The notes under the pieces are model-generated. The model saw only the letters and a program-made list of their open reading frames with translations, did no database searches and was not told where the DNA came from. Position numbers and translations under genes: made by a program. 8,738 nucleotides of DNA from Candidatus Latescibacterota bacterium. GTDB taxonomy: Bacteria > Latescibacterota > UBA2968 > UBA8231. Below, one piece after another: positions 1 through 6,347 of the stretch. The stretch's first letter is position 1, and every line of letters begins with the position of its first letter. Where the stretch lies: positions 1 through 8,738 of the forward strand of contig JAJDTN010000347.1 in the NCBI GenBank assembly GCA_022827165.1, read 5' to 3'.

Positions 1-339
1 AACGACCTGCCCTACGCCGACGGCGGCGGCTCCTCCGTGGGCGACGGCCCGACGGTCAGCACCATCGAGCTCTTCGTCACCCCCTTCGACGACCTGATCT
101 GGAACAGCCCTGATGACAGCCAGGCTTCCGACCTGTTCGACGGCAAGCTCATCGGCTATCAGATCTCGCTGCCCGACACCGACAAGGACGTTGGCCAGGA
201 CCGGGCGTTCCACACCCTGTCCGGTCAGGCCGCCACCTGGCGTTTTGCCGAGCGCTTTGTCGACGCCCGCCTTATCGGTCTGGATGACACGGCGGTCGAG
301 GGGAACTCCTGGGGCCGCATCAAGGCCGGGATGAAGTAG
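1..339 (+). CDS. C-terminal part of an exported-type protein with a CBM9-like domain (5' end outside window)
   Basis: The frame is open from the first base of the window and ends at TAG 337-339, giving 112 residues of a C-terminus; the start is not in the window. The visible part is rich in beta-strand-type sequence with Asp/Gly turns. Three segments stand out: IELFVTPFDDLIWN (about residues 21-34), LIGYQISLPDTDKD (about 49-62) and a closing TAVEGNSWGRIKAGMK. An IGxxIxxxDxD strand, a following Trp/Phe-rich strand and a terminal SWGRIKA motif recall the C-terminal halves of CBM9-like (DOMON-related) sugar-binding domains in large secreted proteins of FCB-type bacteria. This is recognition from memory, not an alignment. 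It lacks the FTPNGDG tail of the two downstream proteins, so if it is exported it uses another route or anchor. A hairpin 34 bases after its stop suggests its transcription unit ends there, separate from the downstream genes. It could also be a different beta-sandwich fold. Confidence 0.75.
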   Translation, partial: NDLPYADGGGSSVGDGPTVSTIELFVTPFDDLIWNSPDDSQASDLFDGKLIGYQISLPDTDKDVGQDRAFHTLSGQAATWRFAERFVDARLIGLDDTAVEGNSWGRIKAGMK

Positions 340-372
340 GGTAACCGGCTTATACTTGTTGATTCCCATGTG

Positions 373-404
373 AAGAGAGGGAGGAGCCCATTCCTCCCTC
401 TCTT
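373..404 (+). terminator. Perfect 13-bp hairpin, probable intrinsic-type terminator
   Basis: Bases 373-385 (AAGAGAGGGAGGA) and 392-404 (TCCTCCCTCTCTT) are exact reverse complements, with a six-base loop GCCCAT at 386-391. The hairpin starts 34 bases after the stop of the upstream partial gene. Only three T residues (403-405) follow or close the stem, so the U-tract is weak and termination may be inefficient. One arm is pure purine and the other pure pyrimidine. An attenuator or leader structure for the next gene is the main alternative. Confidence 0.6.
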
Positions 405-415
405 TGCACTTGAGA

Positions 416-445
416 CGCGCTTCGGCACAACGAGTGCCGAACGCG
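416..445 (+). other. Second hairpin: 12-bp GC-rich stem with one bulged C, loop AACGA
   Basis: Bases 416-428 (CGCGCTTCGGCAC) pair with 434-445 (GTGCCGAACGCG). Every position is Watson-Crick except C420, which is bulged; the loop is AACGA at 429-433. It lies 11 bases after the first hairpin and about 100 bases before the next start codon. No T-run follows, so it is not a standard intrinsic terminator. Together the two hairpins may form a tandem terminator, or this one may be a stabilising or regulatory leader structure. No known riboswitch core was recognised in 340-548. Confidence 0.5.
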
Positions 446-532
446 ACCTCTGCAACTGCCGCGCAGTCCCGGACCCGGCTTCCCAGTCTTCGGGGCGTTC
501 TCCGGGCTGCAGTCTTGCTTGTCTACCACAAC

Positions 533-538
533 GGGAGG
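533..538 (+). promoter_or_regulatory. Shine-Dalgarno site that sets the start at ATG 549
   Basis: GGGAGG at 533-538 lies ten bases before ATG 549. A possible TTG start at 519 is in frame but would put this site inside the coding region. It would also add ten polar residues ahead of an otherwise well-formed signal peptide. The ATG at 549 is therefore preferred. Confidence 0.7.
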
Positions 539-548
539 GAGCAGGGGA

Positions 549-3041
549 ATGAGAATCGGGATCTTCGCCGCGTTGGTCTTCTTGGTGTGGGCGGTCGAGT
601 CCGGCGCCGAGTTGCGCCTGTTCTCCATTCCCGGCGACGGCGACACCTGGGCCGACATCCGGCAGGGGTCGGTCTCCGAGAATACCTACATCGAGCTGGT
701 CGACCTTGAAGGCTACGAGAACGGCATCGGCCCCATCTTCCCGGCCAGATGGATCCCCGTCCCCGACATCCCCCTCGACCTGACCGCCGAAGAGGCGGGC
801 GCGTCCCTCGACTCCCTGCTCCTCGCCTTCTCCTACCACGTGACCCGCACCGACGTGGTGGCACCGGAGGACGTGGAGCTGGAGGACGGCACCGTCCTGG
901 CCGCCGGGTCCATCCTGATCCCCCGCTGGAGCCCCTTCCCCCGCAGCCTGGAAGGGTTGCAGTTGCTGCGCCGGGCCGGCGTCACCGAGATCCACGCCAT
1001 GATCAACGTGGCCGAGTCCTTCCCCCGCCCCCCGGGCGCCGACAAGTACAACAAGAGTCTGAACCTCACCTACCTCGCGATCTGGGAGCGAGCCCTCACC
1101 GGCATCCGCCGCCAGGAAGGCCTGGCCCGCGTCTTCGACGGCGACCCCACAAGCCACTTCGCGCGCATCGACCGGGTGGGACAGGACGTAACCCAGAAGT
1201 GGGGGCTCTACGTCGACCTGGGGCACTACTTCCCCGTCCGGCTCTTCCGCCTCTATCCCAGCCTCGAGGAGCCGGTGCGCGTCTCCGCCTACACCTTCTA
1301 TCGCGGTCTGCCCGACACCGAGACGGAGATCGCCGGCCTCAGCCTGGAAGATCCGAATACGGGGCCCCTGGGTTACCCCTTGTTCAGCAAGATCGGGGAC
1401 ACCTTTCCCACCTGGCTCCCCGAGGCGAGCGTGCCGGTCAACCGGCAGGACACGATCGCCGTGGTCTTCGACCCGCCCGTGCAGATGCGCTACTCGAGGA
1501 TGGACTTCGAGACTCCGCTGGACTACGACCTCGCCGAGATGGAGTACTACGCCGACGGTTTCGTGCGCAGCGCGGTGTACACCTCCAACGCCCTGCCCCT
1601 GCCCCCGGCGACCCTGGGCCGAATCTTCTGGGACGAGGAGAAGATCGGCGATCCCACCCGGTCGAGGATGATCGTCCGAGCGCGCACCGGCTTCACCACC
1701 GAGCCCGACGTGCTGTTCCAGATCAACTATCTCGACCGCGAGGTGGAGTGGCGCCGGGGCGAGGGGAACGCGCTCATCGTCGACAGGCGGCCCGGGTCCG
1801 CCACCTGGGGCCAGGAGGTGGACCTGGAATCCAAGGACTTCAACATCGAGGCGCGGGACATCTGGAGCGCCGCCCTGCCCGAGGACCGTGCCTCCGTCCG
1901 CCTGAGCCGCCAGGACTACATCGGGCTTCCGGTGAGCGTGCGCGGCCGCATCGAGCCCGATCTCGAGTTCTGGAGCAGCAGGCAGGTGGCCACCAACGGC
2001 GACCTGATCCCGGCCCCGAGCGGGCGGCCCTATGTGCAAGTGGAGGTGGCCTTCACCAGCCAGTCACCGGAGTCGGCCACCGTCCTGCGCAACCTCCGCA
2101 TCGAGTACTCGTCCCCGCAGAGCACCGACGAGCTCTTCGGCGAGATCGCCCCGGCGGCCGAGGTCATCGCCGGCCGCGACACCTCTTTCGTGCTGGCCCT
2201 CCAGGCCTCCCTCGGCGCCGGCAACAGCGGCTTCAACCGGCTGCAGGTCTCTACCCCGGTGCGCACCGGCGGCATCGAGGAACTGGAGATGGACCTGGGC
2301 GACGGCCAGATGCTGCGGTTGGAGAACGAGGGCGAGGCGGAGGGAGAGATCGCGGAAGGGCGGTTCCGGGAGCTGTACGTGGCCGACGATCAGTTCGTCC
2401 TCGGCTTCCCCCTCCTCGAGCCGGCGGGCGACGGAGAGGCGCTCGAGGTGCTCCTCAAGGCTCGATTCCGCTGCCGGGTCATCGACTTCCGCACCCCCTT
2501 CACCGCCAGCGTCTTCCTCGATACACTGGGTCTGGAGGTGGAGCGCGCCTACAGCTCCAGGGGGATCCTTGCCCTCGCCGGCGGCGAGAGCGCCCTCGAC
2601 ACCCTGGCCTTCTTCCTGCCTCAGCAGGCGACCAGCCGCGACATCGTCGACTTCGCGGCGACGGACAACCTCTCGGACCGCAACTCGCTGATAGTCACCG
2701 CCGATATCTCCGCCCAGAGCAGCCAACTGGTGAGCAACATCCGCATCGGGCCCAATCCCTTCACCCCCAACGGCGACGGCATCAACGACGAGATGACCGT
2801 CTCACTCGATGTGCAGCGACTGGTGACGCCGAAGCCCGTCCGTCTGGAGATCTTCGATCTCGGCGGCCGGCGCCTGCATCTCATCGAGCGCGAGTTGGCT
2901 TCCGGCGGCTATTCCCAGCAGTGGGACGGCCGCGACGCCAACGGGCAGTTGGTCCCGCCCGGCATTTACATACTCAGCATCTCCACCGATGCCGATGACG
3001 CCGGCGATGCCAGAACGCGCACCGTCTCCGTAGCCTACTGA
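549..3041 (+). CDS. Large exported protein with one discoidin-like motif and a CHU_C/FlgD-like C-terminal sorting tail
   Basis: The 830-residue product starts with a signal peptide (MRIGIFAALVFLVWAVESGA, about residues 1-20) and should leave the cytoplasm. Residues 21-190 are unassigned. Around 192-245 lies a discoidin (F5/8 type C)-like signature: VFDGDPTSHF followed by WGLYVDLG. The module seems to close at LAEMEYYADGF (328-338), which matches LAEFQLFGEGY in the next gene. Residues 340-730 are beta-rich and align by eye with the downstream protein (RIFW/RISW, VRARTGFT/VQTRTSDQT and PYVQVEVAF/KFIQVRVNI segments). The tail has FTPNGDGINDE (738-748), a VRLEIFDLGGRRL strand, WDGRD (792-796), PPGIY (803-807) and a final VSVAY. 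Such tails occur in gliding-motility-associated C-terminal (CHU_C) and FlgD Ig-like families and, in FCB bacteria, direct type IX secretion. No catalytic motif was seen. A surface adhesin, scaffold or carbohydrate-binding role is an inference. The downstream gene begins 34 bases after its stop, suggesting one operon. Confidence 0.9.
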   Translation: MRIGIFAALVFLVWAVESGAELRLFSIPGDGDTWADIRQGSVSENTYIELVDLEGYENGIGPIFPARWIPVPDIPLDLTAEEAGASLDSLLLAFSYHVTRTDVVAPEDVELEDGTVLAAGSILIPRWSPFPRSLEGLQLLRRAGVTEIHAMINVAESFPRPPGADKYNKSLNLTYLAIWERALTGIRRQEGLARVFDGDPTSHFARIDRVGQDVTQKWGLYVDLGHYFPVRLFRLYPSLEEPVRVSAYTFYRGLPDTETEIAGLSLEDPNTGPLGYPLFSKIGDTFPTWLPEASVPVNRQDTIAVVFDPPVQMRYSRMDFETPLDYDLAEMEYYADGFVRSAVYTSNALPLPPATLGRIFWDEEKIGDPTRSRMIVRARTGFTTEPDVLFQINYLDREVEWRRGEGNALIVDRRPGSATWGQEVDLESKDFNIEARDIWSAALPEDRASVRLSRQDYIGLPVSVRGRIEPDLEFWSSRQVATNGDLIPAPSGRPYVQVEVAFTSQSPESATVLRNLRIEYSSPQSTDELFGEIAPAAEVIAGRDTSFVLALQASLGAGNSGFNRLQVSTPVRTGGIEELEMDLGDGQMLRLENEGEAEGEIAEGRFRELYVADDQFVLGFPLLEPAGDGEALEVLLKARFRCRVIDFRTPFTASVFLDTLGLEVERAYSSRGILALAGGESALDTLAFFLPQQATSRDIVDFAATDNLSDRNSLIVTADISAQSSQLVSNIRIGPNPFTPNGDGINDEMTVSLDVQRLVTPKPVRLEIFDLGGRRLHLIERELASGGYSQQWDGRDANGQLVPPGIYILSISTDADDAGDARTRTVSVAY
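2760..3038 (+). other. C-terminal tail domain of the 830-residue protein (CHU_C/FlgD Ig-like)
   Basis: This segment codes for residues 738-830, from FTPNGDGINDE to the terminal VSVAY. It has the order expected of a small Ig-like fold: an Asn/Gly/Asp entry loop, a VRLEIFDLGGR strand, then WDGRDANGQLVPPGIYIL. The entry motif is that of type B (gliding-motility-associated) tails, and the WDGRD...PPGIY end resembles FlgD Ig-like domains. Use as a secretion signal is an inference, because no secretion gene is in the window. Confidence 0.75.
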
Positions 3042-3075
3042 GGCGCCCGGAGAGTACGGAAAGAGAGGATTCGCC

Positions 3076-6000
3076 ATGAAACGGCTTCTGACGTTGGGGG
3101 CGTACATCGCCCTGATTTCCCTGCCGGAGGGCCTCATGGCCCAGGCCGGTCCCGCCTACCGACTGCAGGGCAACTCGATCCGGGTGGACCGGGTCTCCCA
3201 CTGGAACAACTGGATCTACCAGAACGACCTGGTCACCAGTCTCAACGCGCCCGTCGGGGGTGTGAACATTCTCGAGGTCGGCGCCGGCGGCCTGCGGCCC
3301 GTGTACTTCCGCCGCAACGTCAACGTCGCTCCCACGGCCGCGGACTTCATCTACAAGGACCAGGTCCGCGCCCAGGGGGATTCGACCCGGGGCGGGACCT
3401 CCGCCAAGTCCAACGCGGGCCTGGCCGACAACGTCATCGACGGCGACCTGACCACCTTCTGGGAGCCAGCCACGCCCGCCGACTACCCCAGCCGCCTGGA
3501 CGCTCCCGGCCACTTCCATCTCGACGGCCTGCGCGAGTGGGAGGTGGAGATCGACCTCGGCCGGCTGGTCTTCGCCGACAGCCTGACCTTCATCTTCCCC
3601 TCGGACCAGTTCGAGGGCGAGTTCCTCGGCCAGCCGGTCAAGGCCTTCGCGGTCTTCGCCTCCATGGGCGAACGCTTCCCCTTCCCCCTCGGCAACAATC
3701 TGCGCTTCACCCTCGTGGCCCAGGCGTCGACGGGCGTTGTCGGGGCGGACGGCGTGGAGCTGGTGCCCGTGCCCGGCACGGAGGGGAGGTACGCGCAGAT
3801 GACCTTCGGCCTGGTGCCCCTGGACCGGGCCGACTGGGACCTGGACGGTATCCCCGACATCAGCGGGACCTTTCTCCAGTACATCCGCTTCAAGTCCACG
3901 GCCTCCGACCTCTGGCGCGACGCCTTCCTCGGGCAGGGCGAGGAGGCCCGCCTCGCCTATGAAGCGCTGCCCGCCGAGCGGCGCGGCGCCGTCATCTATC
4001 AGCGCCTGACGGCCGGCGGCCTGCTCGTGGATCTCCGCGACGACGGCAACCAGACAGCCGGGGAGAAGCACCAGTCCCTGCCCGAGGCCAAGCGCGGGCC
4101 GATCCTGTACTACGTCAAGGAGGTCCCCCGCCTCGCCGAGGTCCAGGTCTGGACCCGGGGCGACAACTACGCCTACCAGCCCGAGAGCCGCGCCGGCGAC
4201 TCCTTCGAGCACGGCGGCCTGGGCGCCCCCGAGCTGGCCACCGACGGCAACTACGACACCGAGTGGGCGGCCAATACCTGGTCCCCCGTCTACGTCAAGG
4301 GCACCGCCTGGTACGACCTGGGCGCCGTGTTCTGGGTGGACAACCTCTCCGTGGTCAACAAGCGCATCAACCAGAGCAACCACGGCGCCTTTATCGGGCC
4401 GGGCATCCTGGTCTCCGACGGCACCCTGCTCAAGCCGGTGTCCATGGAGGATCGCGGCGACTTCACCCAGCTCGAAGACGGGCTCCAGTGGCACAACATC
4501 ATCGGCGAGGAGAAGCTCACCAACCGCACGTCCAAGGTCCGCATCTTCCAGGAAGATTTCCCCATGCGCAAGATCCGCTTCCTGCAGATCCGCGACCTCG
4601 ACATCACCGGCGTCAGTTCCGGCCGGTACGGCGCGCTGGCGACCCTGGCCGAGTTCCAGCTCTTCGGCGAGGGCTACCCGGTCAGCGTCTGGGCCTACTC
4701 GCCCCCCATCGCCCTGACCGACTCGCGGGGCGAGTTCGTCCGCAAGACCCTGCCCCGCATCAGTTGGGAAGGCGACATCCTCGTCCGTGAGACCGACCCC
4801 CTCACCGGCGAATCCGTCGAGCGCTTCGAGCCGCTGCACAGCGATCCGGACGTCCGCCTCCAGGTGCAGACCCGCACCTCCGACCAGACCGACAGCCTCT
4901 TCACCTACTTCGAGGTCGTCTCCGTCGCCGGCAGCGAGGAGCGCACGGAGGTCACCAAGGACCGCCACGACCAGATCGCCATGGAGTGGGCGGCCTGGGA
5001 GTACTGGCAGACCCTGCCCAGCGACCAGCGGCACGCCTCGCGCCACGACGACGACGGCGACGGCCTGGAGGACGAGGACCACATCGACTTCCAGGACAAC
5101 GACGGCGACGGCCTCGTCGACGAGGACGGCAAGAAGCTGCGCCGGGCGCCGCGCTCGACCTTCGCCAGGGATGGGGAGCTGGCCTTCGTCGGCTGGAGCC
5201 CCTGGAGCGAGAGCTACCTGCCGACCAACGGCCTCAGCGAGGCGACGATCACCTCCCCCAATCCGCGAAAGTTCATCCAGGTCCGCGTCAACATCCTGTC
5301 GGAGAATCCCTTCAAGACGGCCCGCATCCGCAGCCTGCGCATCGACCTGGCACCCCCCGTCGCCCTGGAGCTGGTGGGGGAGCTGGCCCTGCTCAGCGAC
5401 GACGGTGCCGGGCGGGCGCTGACCGATCTCGACGTTCTGCCCACCGACTACACCCCCCCCACCGGCATCGATCCCCTCGAGACCCAGCGGTTCTCCTACT
5501 TCATCCGTGCCGCCGGGCCCGACCCGACCGTGCGCGGCGGCTTCGACGAGGTGCTGATCACCACGCCCCGCGCCGCCCGCCTCACCGGGGTCCGTCTCGG
5601 CCGTGTGGAGGTCGCCCGCAGGTCCTCCGCCCTCGACCCGGAGCAGGAGGAGACCGCGGCGGTGGCCACCCGTTTCGACAACGTCTTCGCCCCCGGCGGC
5701 GACGGGGTCTTCCGCAACGAGGCCGGTCAGGTCCTGGAGCAGGTGGCGGCCGGCGCCGACTCCGTCTGGGTCCGTTTTCCCTCCTCCGTCAACACCGGCC
5801 TGCCAGGGGGGGAGCACGCCCTCATCGAGGTGCAGTTCGAGTCGCAGAGCTTCCGGGAAGGCATCGAGTACACCTCCTTCGTGCGCTCCTCCGACTCGGA
5901 GGAGGTGGTCTTCCAGCGGGTGGACATCGACTCCCGGGACGCCACCGAGCTGGTGGCCTCCTCCACGACGAGGGTGGGCCTGGCGGAGCTCGAGGGACCG

Positions 6001-6321
6001 CTGATCCAGGACGTGGCGCTGGCCCGGGTGTTCACACCCAACGGCGACGGCGTCAACGACGAGCTGCCGGTGAGCTTCGCCCTCCTGAAGGTGCTGCAGG
6101 AGCGGCCCCTGGAAGTGGAGTTCTTCGACCTGGGCGGCCGCCTCGTCGGCCGGGGACTGAATACGGCGGGAGCCCCCAAGGCCGGGTACAACACCTTCAC
6201 CTGGGACGGCCGTGACCCGGGCGGCCGGCTGGTGCCGCCGGGGATCTACCTGTGCCGGATCAAGGTCGAGGCCGACGCCGAGGACAGCCAGTTCGTGCGG
6301 CTCGTCCACGTGGCATATTGA
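3076..6321 (+). CDS. Paralogous large exported protein with two discoidin-like motifs, inserted calcium-binding loops and the same C-terminal tail
   Basis: The 1081-residue product starts at ATG 3076 behind AAGAGAGG (3061-3068). MKRLLTLGAYIALISLPEGLMAQA is a good signal peptide, probably cleaved near residue 24. Two discoidin-like (F5/8 type C) signatures are visible. The first runs from about 113 (VIDGDLTTFW, then WEVEIDLG near 155) to an IRFKST strand near 275. The second runs from about 384 (ATDGNYDTEW, then WYDLG at 412) to LAEFQLFGEGY (524-534). Residues 658-684 hold two DxDxDGLxDxD loops, 16 residues apart, of the thrombospondin-3/dockerin calcium-binding type. A beta-rich region follows, then a tail with FTPNGDGVNDE (986-996), WDGRD from 1043, PPGIY and a final VHVAY. 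The order of segments from about 524 onward matches residues 328 onward of the preceding gene, so the two are divergent paralogues. Discoidin folds commonly bind glycans; ligand and role here are unknown. It probably acts outside the cell or on its surface. No enzyme active site was seen. Confidence 0.9.
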   Translation: MKRLLTLGAYIALISLPEGLMAQAGPAYRLQGNSIRVDRVSHWNNWIYQNDLVTSLNAPVGGVNILEVGAGGLRPVYFRRNVNVAPTAADFIYKDQVRAQGDSTRGGTSAKSNAGLADNVIDGDLTTFWEPATPADYPSRLDAPGHFHLDGLREWEVEIDLGRLVFADSLTFIFPSDQFEGEFLGQPVKAFAVFASMGERFPFPLGNNLRFTLVAQASTGVVGADGVELVPVPGTEGRYAQMTFGLVPLDRADWDLDGIPDISGTFLQYIRFKSTASDLWRDAFLGQGEEARLAYEALPAERRGAVIYQRLTAGGLLVDLRDDGNQTAGEKHQSLPEAKRGPILYYVKEVPRLAEVQVWTRGDNYAYQPESRAGDSFEHGGLGAPELATDGNYDTEWAANTWSPVYVKGTAWYDLGAVFWVDNLSVVNKRINQSNHGAFIGPGILVSDGTLLKPVSMEDRGDFTQLEDGLQWHNIIGEEKLTNRTSKVRIFQEDFPMRKIRFLQIRDLDITGVSSGRYGALATLAEFQLFGEGYPVSVWAYSPPIALTDSRGEFVRKTLPRISWEGDILVRETDPLTGESVERFEPLHSDPDVRLQVQTRTSDQTDSLFTYFEVVSVAGSEERTEVTKDRHDQIAMEWAAWEYWQTLPSDQRHASRHDDDGDGLEDEDHIDFQDNDGDGLVDEDGKKLRRAPRSTFARDGELAFVGWSPWSESYLPTNGLSEATITSPNPRKFIQVRVNILSENPFKTARIRSLRIDLAPPVALELVGELALLSDDGAGRALTDLDVLPTDYTPPTGIDPLETQRFSYFIRAAGPDPTVRGGFDEVLITTPRAARLTGVRLGRVEVARRSSALDPEQEETAAVATRFDNVFAPGGDGVFRNEAGQVLEQVAAGADSVWVRFPSSVNTGLPGGEHALIEVQFESQSFREGIEYTSFVRSSDSEEVVFQRVDIDSRDATELVASSTTRVGLAELEGPLIQDVALARVFTPNGDGVNDELPVSFALLKVLQERPLEVEFFDLGGRLVGRGLNTAGAPKAGYNTFTWDGRDPGGRLVPPGIYLCRIKVEADAEDSQFVRLVHVAY
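5047..5127 (+). repeat. Tandem pair of calcium-binding loop repeats inside the 1081-residue protein
   Basis: Two 33-base units, 5047-5079 and 5095-5127, start 48 bases apart and encode DDDGDGLEDED (residues 658-668) and DNDGDGLVDED (674-684). Each has the DxDxDGxxDxD pattern of thrombospondin type 3 or dockerin-type calcium loops. The units differ at only a few bases, suggesting internal duplication. Calcium binding is inferred from the motif. The paralogue encoded by 549-3041 lacks this element. Confidence 0.7.
6031..6318 (+). other. C-terminal tail domain of the 1081-residue protein (CHU_C/FlgD Ig-like)
   Basis: This segment codes for residues 986-1081. It opens with FTPNGDGVNDE, continues with a LEVEFFDLGGRLV strand and a YNTFTWDGRD turn, then LVPPGIYLCRIKV, and ends VHVAY. 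It matches the tail of the preceding gene motif by motif, including the closing V-x-VAY, although the residues between motifs have diverged. Conservation of the tail while the rest drifts is what a shared export or anchoring signal would predict. Confidence 0.75.
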
Positions 6322-6335
6322 GAGAGAGCAAACAA

Positions 6336-6342
6336 AGGGAGG
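6336..6342 (+). promoter_or_regulatory. Shine-Dalgarno site that supports a GTG start at 6348
   Basis: AGGGAGG at 6336-6342 lies five bases before GTG 6348. It is the strongest such site in the local gap and the main reason for choosing the GTG start. The residues that follow form a signal peptide, which supports the same choice. Confidence 0.65.
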
Positions 6343-6347
6343 TATCT

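Noticed and set aside
351..356. TATACT, resembling a sigma-70 -10 box
   Set aside because: No -35-like hexamer is seen about 17 bases upstream (328-333 is GGGATG), and any transcript would run straight into the hairpins. Kept only as a possibility for the leader-switch idea.
468..506. CCCGGA (468-473) and TCCGGG (501-506) as a third intergenic stem
   Set aside because: Only six pairs with a 27-base loop; expected by chance in GC-rich DNA.
519..548. TTG at 519 as start of the 830-residue gene
   Set aside because: It would add ten polar residues before the signal peptide and place the GGGAGG ribosome binding site inside the gene; ATG 549 fits better.
370..552. Small plus-strand frames in the intergenic region as leader peptides or small genes
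   Set aside because: No ribosome binding site, weak start codons, and overlap with the hairpins and the start of the next gene.
225..2039. A 604-codon open frame on the minus strand opposite the first gene's end and the 830-residue gene
   Set aside because: Same compositional artefact. It also runs across the intergenic hairpins and into the 3' end of the first gene, with no coherent domain.
749..2998. A long plus-strand open frame overlapping the 830-residue gene in another phase
   Set aside because: The translation is an Arg/Pro/Gly-rich low-complexity string typical of an out-of-phase reading of GC-rich coding DNA.
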